Assembly (NCBI GenBank): GCA_023390115.1
Contig: JAEWDM010000039.1
Coordinates: forward strand, 1-30,030
Source of the DNA: Bacillota bacterium
Lineage (GTDB): Bacteria > Bacillota > Clostridia > Acetivibrionales > DSM-27016
Direction: 5' to 3'
Length of the DNA: 30,030 bases
The notes under the pieces were generated by a model. The model made no database searches and was not told the DNA's origin. It saw only the letters and a list, made by a program, of their open reading frames with translations. Below, one piece after another: positions 1 to 8,222 of this stretch (position 1 is its first letter; each line of letters starts with the position of its first letter). Made by a program: the position numbers and the translations under genes.

Positions 1-124
1 CGTGAGGCTCTATAGCCTTGCCCGTTACAAGCCACCTGTTCAGAAATCCGCATTTATTGCCTGAAAAGGTTATATTGTAGGGACATCTGTATATAATTTG
101 TTCAATATAGCTTTGAAAGTCCAT
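1..124 (-). CDS. N-terminal fragment of a third tandem hydrolase-family paralog (cut by window edge)
   Basis: This reading frame is open from an ATG at 124 to the left edge, giving 41 codons of a gene that continues outside the window. The start sits 10 bases after a GGAGGT on the minus strand (135-140). Its N-terminus (MDFQSYIEQIIYRCPYNITF and onward to NRWLV) aligns without gaps to the N-terminus of the next gene upstream in the same operon (178-2838) and more weakly to the one before that. The two nearest copies are also visibly alike in DNA, so this is a recent tandem duplicate. An out-of-frame ATG at 132 lies only 2 bases from the ribosome site and leads to an early stop, so it is rejected. 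Function is unknown; it is presumed similar to the neighbouring full-length copy. Confidence 0.8.
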   Translation of the reverse strand, partial: MDFQSYIEQIIYRCPYNITFSGNKCGFLNRWLVTGKAIEPH

Positions 125-177
125 AAATCCATGCACCTCCCGCAAAGCCCTTTTTAGAATATAATTATTTTTTCCTC

Positions 178-2838
178 TCACCCGTGTCTGAAATATTCGT
201 AGACTCCTTTGCTGTAAATAATTGCGTCATTATAGAACACAGGATTTGAATCAAAGGAATTAATAAGCTCTGTCATGCTTGCCATAGCCACGCCACTGGA
301 GCATATAGCCAGCAATACCGATTTCTCCGGGTCAAATGGGCTGTCATACCTTATTAATGCAAAATAGTCTCCGCAGTATTTTTTGCCGTGGTACTCCATG
401 CAGCAGCCCCACAGGCTTACTCCCGATCCTTTTATTAATTCCTCTCTCATTTCTTTACCGGTATCGGGAGCTATTATATATACAAGGCCCGTCCCCGCGA
501 GACTCTCAAGCCTCAGCTCATTCTCCGTTAAAATGCCGTACTTATAATTTCTCACCTTTTCCCTGATGGGATCCTTTAAAAGCAGAAATATCCTTCTTGA
601 AAGGCTTTTCCTCTCCTGGCTGCAAGGCTTTATAACAGTGCATTTTGAGTAATATACCCTCTTTATTCCAAGAAGCCGCTGATTAATTTGAAAGCAGTCA
701 TATGCCTCATCAAAGTACTCCCTCGTAAGCTCCCTGGCCTCTATAAAGGCACCGCCGCTTCGGATTGTTACGGAGTTTTCCGAATAAGCCCCCGGATAAA
801 CCTTAGAGCTGTGTCCGTTAACTGATATATTTATGCTGTCCCCAAGCCCCATTTCCTCACGCGCTAAAAGCAGCGTAAGCCTTTTAATATTGCGGCAGCT
901 TATACAAATAAGCTTAGGCCCCTCTATCCTTGCTTCTATGCAGGCTTTCTCCCCAAGGCTTTCGATATAATCAAGCCTTACCCAGTAGGACTTGTTGTAT
1001 ATCGGCTCCTCCGTAATAAAAAATATTTCTTTGGGATATCTTTCTCTGTTTGTGCCAAGGAGTATTTTTATTAATTGCCCCGAATTTAACATAGTGTCAA
1101 ACTGACTGTGTCCAAAACCGCTGAAATTCCAGCTCTTGCTGTGCCGGATTCTTTTTAAGGTATTAACGACCCTTGCAGTATTAAAAATTGCATCCTCAAT
1201 ATTATTAAGCTGGTACATTTTCATATTGTCCATGTTCTTTAAGCATTCAAACTCAGGATTCCTTATGTCAAGCCTTGCAGTTCCCTCTACGCCCGCTATG
1301 GCTGTGAATATATCCGGCTTTCGGATTGCCATGCCTATAGCCCTTATATTTCCCGTACACCCTCCCACGCAGAATATTTTATTTCTGTCTATTTTATATA
1401 CCTGAATTACCTTCTGTATAATTTTTAAAACATCGCCTTCATTTATATAATCCCTGTTGGTGCCTCCTCTTCCGCATACGCCAAGAACTATCGCACCTTC
1501 AAACATATTTTTGTTTATGAACTCAACCATGTACGGGTAGGTTGCATATCCTGCGCCATACATAAAATAAACAATTAATGGGTGCCGCTTTTCTGGAGTG
1601 TAGTATTGAGGAAAGTATAAGGAATATGTTGTAAAGCCATCATCAATTTCACTGCTCTTAAAAGCCATCACTCTTTTGCGGGATATATTGAATATATCTT
1701 TTTTACAACAGCCCGGTGAAGAGTGTACAATGGCATTTTCAAATAGAAATACCTGCTCCAGCATGGGCTCAAAGAAATAGTCGGTCATCATTTCCACGGT
1801 ATTTTTAAAAAAGCTTGTATCCGTCTCGGGAATTGACGCAATTCTCCTTATTGATAGGGATATGCTTTCATCACAATCCTCCCTGCCCTCCGACTTTAAA
1901 GCCAATTCCTCCAGGTCAGACAAAAAATCCCCCTTAAAAATATAAACCTCGTCTTTTTTGCCGCTTTTTCTGCTTTCCGCTTTTATAAGAAACGTTCCCT
2001 TCATCTCAGCACAGAATTTAAATACAATTTTTTCAAAGGTATGCTCCTCACGCTCAATCACCTTCTGATAAGCCGCATTAAAAACCTGCACCGTTATCCT
2101 TTCCCGCTCCGTGCCCTTTATATATCTCGGCATAACGGTAATTACAATGTCCTCTCCGCATTTATAAAAGGCCTTATCCGGCGTAATCCTTAAGCTGCTG
2201 TCCAACAGCTTCAATTGGTTTGCATCAAAAAACCTGTGAATTTTATTTTTAAGCAAATGCTGCACAGGAATAATCTCAAAATGTACTCTCAGCATATCAG
2301 GGTTAAAATTTTTGTACCGGGCAAGCATTGATTTTTCAATAAGAATAATATTTATTCCCTTTTTCAGCCTTACGGCAAATACGTGCTGCTTTATCATGTA
2401 ACCCTGGGTAATGGAAAAGACTATGTCACGGTTTATCCATATTCTTGCAGGTATAAGGGCATCGGCATAAATTAAAATATCCGTCGTGTCTTCACAGTAA
2501 ATACAGGAAAGGCTGTATATATATTTATCCTCCCCTTTTAAAAAAATCTGCTCGGGGTTGTTCCTGCTGTATTCTATATAGGGATAATCATCATGCCTCG
2601 TGCAGCAGTAATACCTCCAATTTTTTTCAAGCTCCTCCTGCGAAAGGCTTTCCGCATCCCCTTTCAGAAGTATTCTTCCATATGTGCTCAGGCAGGGCTC
2701 AAAATCTACCTGCTCAAACGCATTTATGGGCTCGCTTTTCACAAGCCATCTGTTTACAAATCCGGGCCTATTGCCTAAAAAGGTTATTTTATACGGACAG
2801 CGGTGTATAATTTCTTCAATATACCCATGTAGTTCCAC
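178..2838 (-). CDS. Large alpha/beta-hydrolase-fold protein with Cys nucleophile motif and flanking beta-rich domains
   Basis: This is an 886-residue protein with no signal peptide. The N-terminal ~190 residues resemble a beta-sandwich of the galactose-binding/PA14 type (pattern around RIWIN and LKKGIN). A second beta-rich region covers about 200-300. An alpha/beta-hydrolase domain of the esterase D/prolyl-oligopeptidase type spans about 395-595, and a C-terminal domain of ~280 residues follows. The nucleophile elbow reads GGCTG, with Cys near residue 494 where serine is usual, as in dienelactone hydrolase. A candidate catalytic His is near 577 (GFGH). Start: an upstream GTG at 2850 touches the ribosome site, while GTG at 2838 is 11 bases from GGAGG and aligns exactly with the start of the 1-124 paralog, so 2838 is chosen. 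It overlaps the upstream gene by 23 bases. A thioesterase, esterase or acyl-transfer role is inferred only. Confidence 0.8.
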   Translation of the reverse strand: MELHGYIEEIIHRCPYKITFLGNRPGFVNRWLVKSEPINAFEQVDFEPCLSTYGRILLKGDAESLSQEELEKNWRYYCCTRHDDYPYIEYSRNNPEQIFLKGEDKYIYSLSCIYCEDTTDILIYADALIPARIWINRDIVFSITQGYMIKQHVFAVRLKKGINIILIEKSMLARYKNFNPDMLRVHFEIIPVQHLLKNKIHRFFDANQLKLLDSSLRITPDKAFYKCGEDIVITVMPRYIKGTERERITVQVFNAAYQKVIEREEHTFEKIVFKFCAEMKGTFLIKAESRKSGKKDEVYIFKGDFLSDLEELALKSEGREDCDESISLSIRRIASIPETDTSFFKNTVEMMTDYFFEPMLEQVFLFENAIVHSSPGCCKKDIFNISRKRVMAFKSSEIDDGFTTYSLYFPQYYTPEKRHPLIVYFMYGAGYATYPYMVEFINKNMFEGAIVLGVCGRGGTNRDYINEGDVLKIIQKVIQVYKIDRNKIFCVGGCTGNIRAIGMAIRKPDIFTAIAGVEGTARLDIRNPEFECLKNMDNMKMYQLNNIEDAIFNTARVVNTLKRIRHSKSWNFSGFGHSQFDTMLNSGQLIKILLGTNRERYPKEIFFITEEPIYNKSYWVRLDYIESLGEKACIEARIEGPKLICISCRNIKRLTLLLAREEMGLGDSINISVNGHSSKVYPGAYSENSVTIRSGGAFIEARELTREYFDEAYDCFQINQRLLGIKRVYYSKCTVIKPCSQERKSLSRRIFLLLKDPIREKVRNYKYGILTENELRLESLAGTGLVYIIAPDTGKEMREELIKGSGVSLWGCCMEYHGKKYCGDYFALIRYDSPFDPEKSVLLAICSSGVAMASMTELINSFDSNPVFYNDAIIYSKGVYEYFRHG

Positions 2839-4711
2839 TGCTGTTTGCACCTCCCGGAAACTTTTCCTTATTATGTTCTGCGAGAAGCTCTAAAAGCTTC
2901 AGTGAATTAAACATCACCTTAAACTCATTTGCTTCAAAATTATCAAAATTCCAAACCTTCACCCTGCTTAAAAATCTTGATGCATACAATGCCTGTGACA
3001 AATTTAAAAAAGGGTGCTCCATATTATTGAGCTGCAAGACGGTGGTATGCCCTATGCTTGACATATACTCGGGTATCGGCCAGGCTCCTTCGTCCGGCTC
3101 ATATCCCGCCATAAGGCCCGTGACCGCTATTGCGGCAAACGCAAAGGCACGGCCTCCGTCAAAACCCGCCGCAGCAAGCCCCAAAGCTCTATAAACCCCG
3201 TCATAGGAGCTTACAAGATAAATTCTGTCACGATCGATATTGAATTCTTTTATTATCCCTTCAATTACGTCATGGGCGGCTCTATACTTCAGTCTGCCGC
3301 CTTCTCCCGCAGAGCCGCATATTGACATCAGAACGGTATCGCTTAAAAACTCATTATGCGCGCTGCAGCAGTTGCGTCCGAAATAATACGGAAGTACGGG
3401 TTCAGGCTGGTAAAAAACAAACAGCCTGTTTTTATTTTCAGTTTTCTTGCTCTGCGGAAGTGAAAGAGTATAAATATTATATTCGCCCGAGTCCGGTTCT
3501 TCTCCATACAAGCCTGTAATATATTCTGACTCATAAAAGGGTTTGCTGTATTTACCTCTCTCCGCACCGGGACTTTTGTCCCTTTGTGAAAGGCCCGCTT
3601 CAGAACATGCAAGCTGGCGCAGAACAGCGTAAACTGTCTTTTCGGTAAGCGCCTGCGAGGTACTTAAGCATAATCCCCTGTCTTTATTATATAATTTTTT
3701 GAGGGTTTTAAACCTTTGAATTGCCCCTTCTTCGAAGCCCGGAGCTTCACCGAATTTTCTTATCAGGTTATCCATATACCCTATAAAGTCTCCGTAAAAA
3801 ATATAGGCATGGGATTTTTTCTCTTTATTATGCAGGCTTTGAACACTCAGCTTGAGTATTCCCTCGTCTTTACAGGCCTTATTTAAGCATATGCACTTGG
3901 AGGTATGGCAGAAGCAAGTGTAAAGCTCCTCATCCAAAGCATTATATACGCTTATTAGAATTTTATCCTTTTTTGACCCCGCCAATGACTTTGAAAGCAC
4001 CACGACATTTATTTTATCATTGGGGCTATAAAAATATTTTTCAGGCATAATACTAAAGGTATTTTCCAGTATGCCAAAATACTCACTGTCTATAAAGGTA
4101 CGGCATTTATCATTATTAAAGCACTCATAGGGCTTGAAATGTACTGAAAAATAGTCCCTTTCCATGTCGGCAGAATGCTGCGCGGTAAAAGATGACTTTT
4201 CAACAAGCACCGTATTAATGCCCTTTCTAAGCTTGAATTTAAATATATATGGAAAAATGAATGCACCTGCCTCAGATAAGCATACAAGCTTTCCGTTTAT
4301 CCATACCCTTATGGAATGCGAGCTGTTCACACTGAAAAGGACATGCTGATTTTTCTGTGAATATATGCAGCACAGGCTATATATATACTTGTTTTCTTCA
4401 GGCTCAAAAAGAGCCTGAGGAGTATTTTTGGAGTAATCAGTATATTGATTTTCAGCCTGGTCTCTCACCTCATAATAATAATATCTCCAATTTTTTTCCC
4501 TTTCCTCCTTTGAAATGTATGCGAGCTCATGATATAGTGCAATATCTCCCGATTCATCAATATACGGCTGGACACTCGCATTACTTTTGTTTTTTACATA
4601 TGCACCTTTTACCAGCCATTTATTCAGATAATTGAATTTATCGGCGGAGAAGGTAATAGAGTAATGGCTTGTAGCAGCTATTTTATTTAAATAATTCCAG
4701 AGCCTTATCAA
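2816..4711 (-). CDS. Truncated, probably inactive paralog of the tandem hydrolase family
   Basis: This 631-residue protein is homologous to the 178-2838 product over the N-terminal beta-sandwich (NWRYY and VWING motifs), the middle region and the hydrolase-like domain. Two catalytic positions are lost. The nucleophile elbow GGCTG of the sister is SSYDG here (Tyr503), and the sister's catalytic-type His is Ala594 (NFEANEF against NFSGFGHSQF). The ~280-residue C-terminal domain is absent: the protein ends about 13 residues after the conserved NKEKFPG, exactly over the ribosome site and start of the next gene, as if a deletion joined the copies. Start is a TTG at 4711, about 6 bases after AGGGGGTG. 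The 42-base gap from the kinase-like gene suggests the same transcript. A pseudoenzyme role such as scaffold, binding partner or regulator is inferred. Confidence 0.75.
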   Translation of the reverse strand: MIRLWNYLNKIAATSHYSITFSADKFNYLNKWLVKGAYVKNKSNASVQPYIDESGDIALYHELAYISKEEREKNWRYYYYEVRDQAENQYTDYSKNTPQALFEPEENKYIYSLCCIYSQKNQHVLFSVNSSHSIRVWINGKLVCLSEAGAFIFPYIFKFKLRKGINTVLVEKSSFTAQHSADMERDYFSVHFKPYECFNNDKCRTFIDSEYFGILENTFSIMPEKYFYSPNDKINVVVLSKSLAGSKKDKILISVYNALDEELYTCFCHTSKCICLNKACKDEGILKLSVQSLHNKEKKSHAYIFYGDFIGYMDNLIRKFGEAPGFEEGAIQRFKTLKKLYNKDRGLCLSTSQALTEKTVYAVLRQLACSEAGLSQRDKSPGAERGKYSKPFYESEYITGLYGEEPDSGEYNIYTLSLPQSKKTENKNRLFVFYQPEPVLPYYFGRNCCSAHNEFLSDTVLMSICGSAGEGGRLKYRAAHDVIEGIIKEFNIDRDRIYLVSSYDGVYRALGLAAAGFDGGRAFAFAAIAVTGLMAGYEPDEGAWPIPEYMSSIGHTTVLQLNNMEHPFLNLSQALYASRFLSRVKVWNFDNFEANEFKVMFNSLKLLELLAEHNKEKFPGGANSSGTTWVY

Positions 4712-4753
4712 AATTACACCCCCTATCCATCTGTTTTAAGCCTGTCCGCTATG

Positions 4754-5440
4754 TTATTTAAGTGATATCTGAGTTTTATCGCCGCTTATGCCAGCCCGGC
4801 CTTTTTTTGTATTCATATAGCAATCAATATACTTTGCTACCTCTGTGGAACAGTCGTTTATAAAAACAATATACATATTCTTGTCCGCTCCAGGCTGTGA
4901 GAAAAGCTTCAAATACTCTCGCCTCAGCCTTTTCAAGTAGTACAGATCCTTATTTTTCAAAAGACGGCTGTTCATAATAAATTTATTTGTATGAAAAAGA
5001 GCTTTTCCCCGCAGCTTTATCCTGTTATGGCACACATACGGGCTTGTGTCAAAAAACATCAGCAAATCAGGGGGTCTGGCGATGCTTCTCAAAATCATCC
5101 CGTGTGCTCTACCTGCACCGTTTACGGCATCCCTCGTCAATGCTGTATAAACGTACCTGTCCGCTATTACTACATATCCCCTTTTCAATAAGGGCATAAT
5201 TTTGATAAAGTAATCAATATAGAAGCTTAGCCACTGCAAACCGCTATACATCAGCGGCGTAAGAAGTTTTCTACTGCTCAGCAGCTCCATAAAACAGCGT
5301 ATTCTTTTATTGGAATTCCATTCGACTATGCTTGCCCTATAGCCCCTGCTTTTATAATATTCAAAAACCTCTTTAATGCTTTCACTTTTACCCGAGCCGC
5401 TTATACCCTCCACAGCTATCAAAATGCCCTTTTTTTTCAT
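4754..5440 (-). CDS. Thymidylate-kinase-like P-loop kinase
   Basis: This 228-residue cytoplasmic protein has a clear P-loop (GISGSGKS, residues 12-19) and an Asp-Arg-Tyr motif at 94-96 (ADRYVY) that matches the DRY/DRS substrate-binding motif of dTMP kinases. The lid region is basic (NRIKLRGKALFHTNKF). It is slightly longer than housekeeping Tmk (about 205-210), and its C-terminus is unlike Tmk. Thymidylate-kinase-like proteins in accessory operons often phosphorylate something other than dTMP. Here it sits among ACP, adenylation and nucleotidyltransferase genes, 10 bases after the dehydratase beta subunit, so a pathway-specific kinase is likelier than dTMP synthesis. The substrate cannot be read from sequence. 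No strong ribosome site is visible, so translation may be coupled to the preceding gene. Confidence 0.72.
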   Translation of the reverse strand: MKKKGILIAVEGISGSGKSESIKEVFEYYKSRGYRASIVEWNSNKRIRCFMELLSSRKLLTPLMYSGLQWLSFYIDYFIKIMPLLKRGYVVIADRYVYTALTRDAVNGAGRAHGMILRSIARPPDLLMFFDTSPYVCHNRIKLRGKALFHTNKFIMNSRLLKNKDLYYLKRLRREYLKLFSQPGADKNMYIVFINDCSTEVAKYIDCYMNTKKGRAGISGDKTQISLK

Positions 5441-5450
5441 ATCTCATTAA

Positions 5451-6086
5451 TCATTCCTCATATTCATATTTGTCGGGCCGGGCTTCTTTCGGGCCCCCGC
5501 ATACGCTCATGGCTTTGACCATTTCCCTTGAATTTTTTTTGGTTTCTTCAAAAAGATTTCTCCCTTTTGAGTCTATTCCCACTATCAAGGGCCCAAACTC
5601 CTTGCATTGTAAAACCCATAGGGCCTCGGGCATACCTATTTCCTCCATCCAGTGCTGATTGTCCACCGAAGTTATTTTTTGAGTATGTATCGCAGAGCAC
5701 CCATGTGCCGCCAGAAGATAAACCATAGTATGCTGCCGCATAGCCTCCGTTGTCTGCTCTCCCATGCCTCCCTTTCCTATAAGAACCTTTACCCCCAGCC
5801 TGCCCATCATATCTGAATAAGGATCCATTCTTATACTGCTGGTAGGACCTATAGCAATTAATTTATGCTTATGATCCTCAGTATTTATAATCGGACCCGC
5901 ATGGAATATTACCTGGCCCTTAAAGTCCTCGGGAAGCTCTCCCCCCAGGTCGCATATTTTTTTCAGCTTATAATGGGCCATGTCTCTGGCCGTGTAAATT
6001 TTTCCGCTTATATACACGGTGTCACCTGCATTCAGTAAGGCTATGTCGGCATCCTTCAATGGAGTTTTCAAATAATATTCGGCCAT
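5451..6086 (-). CDS. Class I fumarase / L-tartrate dehydratase-type hydro-lyase, beta subunit
   Basis: This 211-residue protein matches the beta (C-terminal) half of two-part class I fumarases and L(+)-tartrate dehydratase. Conserved motifs are present: ISGKIYTARDMAH near 30-42, GPTSSIRMD near 120 (dicarboxylate-binding Arg) and GKGGM near 142 (substrate Lys). With the alpha subunit it should form an oxygen-sensitive, cluster-dependent dehydratase/hydratase acting on a hydroxy acid. Start ATG at 6086 follows GGAGGAAGG; an in-frame upstream ATG at 6101 overlaps the ribosome site region and is rejected. The alpha gene ends 24 bases upstream. Unlike the alpha subunit, the substrate motifs here look normal. 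It is placed inside a biosynthetic-looking operon, not with TCA-cycle genes. Confidence 0.85.
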   Translation of the reverse strand: MAEYYLKTPLKDADIALLNAGDTVYISGKIYTARDMAHYKLKKICDLGGELPEDFKGQVIFHAGPIINTEDHKHKLIAIGPTSSIRMDPYSDMMGRLGVKVLIGKGGMGEQTTEAMRQHTMVYLLAAHGCSAIHTQKITSVDNQHWMEEIGMPEALWVLQCKEFGPLIVGIDSKGRNLFEETKKNSREMVKAMSVCGGPKEARPDKYEYEE

Positions 6087-6110
6087 TGTCCTTCCTCCCA
6101 TCTTTAAGAT

Positions 6111-6989
6111 TTACATAAAGCTTAATTCTTCCACTCTTCCATCCTTATAAAGTCTTATCCCCGCCCTTCTGGCAACCCAGCAATGAAAATTTACGGCAAC
6201 CGGACAAAGAGTTGTGTGCGTAGCCGCTATTTCTATATTGACACTCAGCGTCGTAACCTTGCCCCCTGTGCCTCCCGAGCCTATGTTCAGAGAATTCACC
6301 TCCTCCAGAAGCTCATTTTCAAGCTGCGCTATTCTCTTGTCCTCACTTCTCTGCATCCACCCTCTGAGGCTCATTGCCCTTCTGCTAAGCTTAGCGGCTA
6401 CATCCACCTGTCCCCCTATTCCTATGCCTATGGCGGACGGCAGGCATGCCGTTCCTCCCGCTTCACACACGCATTCCAGAACAAACCTTTTTATGCCCTC
6501 ATAGTTGTCACCTATTTCAGGTATTGTAAAAACCTTAACCTTATTGTACAGCTCAATACCGCAGCCCTTTATACTTGGAATAATCTCTATGTAGTCTATT
6601 CCCTTTTTGTGCTCATACTCCATATTAGGTACGCCACGGCCGCTGTTGTCCCCGCTGTTTACTCTTGTAAGCGGGTCAACCATGCTTGGTCTTAAATACC
6701 CTATTTTTGTAGCGTCTATTATCGCCTCCTTTAATATGTCCTCCAAATCGGGTACAAAAAAATCCTCCCCGAAGGTTATATAGGCGGTAAGATATCCCGG
6801 AGACTGGCACAGGGCCTGCTTGCACTGTCTGGCTATATTTACGTTTTCCACTATTGTTTCAAGTATCATTTTGGATGAGGGATCCGTTTCCGTTTCAACA
6901 GCCCTGTCCAGAAGGCATTGGCAGTCGTCGGAAACCTCATACGATATCCTGAATATCAAATCTCTTATTATCTTTTTATAATCAACCAT
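6111..6989 (-). CDS. Class I fumarase / tartrate dehydratase-like alpha subunit, divergent active site
   Basis: This 292-residue protein matches the [4Fe-4S] alpha subunit of class I fumarase/tartrate dehydratase. Three Cys fit the family cluster ligands by context and spacing: Cys61 (LCQSPG), Cys182 (TACLPS ahead of IGIGIGG) and Cys270 (NFHCWVARRA). The active-site motifs are altered. The usual CQDTG is CQSPG, losing the Asp implicated in catalysis, and the usual KGGGSEN is KGCGIEL. The cluster is therefore probably kept, but the substrate or chemistry probably is not fumarate/malate. Start: ATG at 6989 lies 9 bases after GGAG, while an in-frame GTG at 6995 is only 3 bases away. It follows the nucleotidyltransferase gene by 56 bases and precedes the beta subunit. 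Confidence 0.8.
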   Translation of the reverse strand: MVDYKKIIRDLIFRISYEVSDDCQCLLDRAVETETDPSSKMILETIVENVNIARQCKQALCQSPGYLTAYITFGEDFFVPDLEDILKEAIIDATKIGYLRPSMVDPLTRVNSGDNSGRGVPNMEYEHKKGIDYIEIIPSIKGCGIELYNKVKVFTIPEIGDNYEGIKRFVLECVCEAGGTACLPSAIGIGIGGQVDVAAKLSRRAMSLRGWMQRSEDKRIAQLENELLEEVNSLNIGSGGTGGKVTTLSVNIEIAATHTTLCPVAVNFHCWVARRAGIRLYKDGRVEELSFM

Positions 6990-7045
6990 AAACACGCGCT
7001 CCCATCCTTGAAAATCAATTTTTTAAACTGCGTCGGCTTATATTT

Positions 7046-8200
7046 TCAGTTCTTCCTCTTGGTGCTCCAGAACCTGTCGGTGCCCGACATCATATCCTGG
7101 CTTATTTCCAATACCCTGCACGTCTCAAACATCCTTGTAAAAAAGTCAAACTCCCATTTCGCAGGCTTCTGATTTTCAATTCCGTATTCGTCGAGATAAT
7201 CCTTATTCTCCGGTTCAAGCACAGCCATTACATTTTCCGGTATAACCTCCCCGTACATGAGGTTTACATAATAAAACGCATAATAAACTATTTTTTCACA
7301 GCCCACCCTCTTGCAAAATGAAACAAGCTTGTCCCAATTAATTTCAGCAGAATACTTTTCCACAAACATCAGGATATCTGCAAATTTATATATCTTAAGA
7401 TCCCTCAAATCATTTATCCAGTGCAGCAGCGCAGCCTCCTTATAAAGATGACATGAAAGCTGCACCAGAAAATCCTCATAGTCCAGTATATAAGTCTTTG
7501 CCCCGTCTATATCCACCTCTACCGCTCTTTCAAGCAGCTCCGGAGTGTCTATTTTGCATGGGCAGTTGCCCTTCCACAGCACATCAAAATTTAAATCCAC
7601 CTGGAACATGGGAGTAAAGGGATTATCACTCTTTTTCAAGCATTCCTGAAGCTCATTTGAAGCAAGCTGCTGCAGCATCTTCTGTTTCCTTGTGCTTGGT
7701 ATTATGTCTCCCTTTTCATCAACCTCACCCTGTATATAGCCCAGTCCCTCCAGAATTTTTACTATTTTATCACCGTCTCTCACATCTATAAGGAAATCCA
7801 AATCATTAAAGGTTCTGGTCTCAATAGAAGGATATACCTTTGATGCAAGGAAGTTTCCTTTTAGAATTGCGACCCGTATTCCTGCCTCGTGCAGCTTTTT
7901 AAAGATTTCGGCAATTTCCGAAAAATAGGATTTATTTCTTATGGCATATACCCTGCTTTGGGTCTTCATAGCCTTTAATACTTCTTCCTCTACCTTTCCG
8001 GTCAGACCTAAATTACCAAGGTGGTAATACATAATATTAAGGGTTCTGTGAGTTATCCCCTGGTACAGTATCTCCTTCCAGTCAAGTCTTCCCTCCATAA
8101 TTTCCTTTATCTCCTGAACGTGGCCCTCACTTAAAACTCCTCTTGAGCACAGCAGAACAAGCTGCCTCTCCTTGCTTAGCTCTTTTACTGTTAACGGCAT
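7046..8200 (-). CDS. NTP_transf_5-type nucleotidyltransferase family protein
   Basis: This 384-residue protein matches the uncharacterised nucleotidyltransferase family Pfam NTP_transf_5. The nucleotidyltransferase core lies at about 108-145: ILKG at 112-115, then a metal-binding Asp pair D133/D135 in FNDLDFLID. The N-terminal ~100 residues are helical, and the C-terminal part is helix-rich with an aromatic/acidic stretch. Members are frequent in RiPP (including phosphorylated lasso peptide), polysaccharide and other accessory clusters, where they are thought to transfer or help process a nucleotide or phosphate group. The start has a strong ribosome site (AAGGAGGGG, 6 bases from ATG) 22 bases after the cysteine desulfurase stop, so it is in the same operon. 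The substrate is unknown. Confidence 0.78.
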   Translation of the reverse strand: MPLTVKELSKERQLVLLCSRGVLSEGHVQEIKEIMEGRLDWKEILYQGITHRTLNIMYYHLGNLGLTGKVEEEVLKAMKTQSRVYAIRNKSYFSEIAEIFKKLHEAGIRVAILKGNFLASKVYPSIETRTFNDLDFLIDVRDGDKIVKILEGLGYIQGEVDEKGDIIPSTRKQKMLQQLASNELQECLKKSDNPFTPMFQVDLNFDVLWKGNCPCKIDTPELLERAVEVDIDGAKTYILDYEDFLVQLSCHLYKEAALLHWINDLRDLKIYKFADILMFVEKYSAEINWDKLVSFCKRVGCEKIVYYAFYYVNLMYGEVIPENVMAVLEPENKDYLDEYGIENQKPAKWEFDFFTRMFETCRVLEISQDMMSGTDRFWSTKRKN

Positions 8201-8222
8201 TTTAAACCCCTCCTTAAATTAT

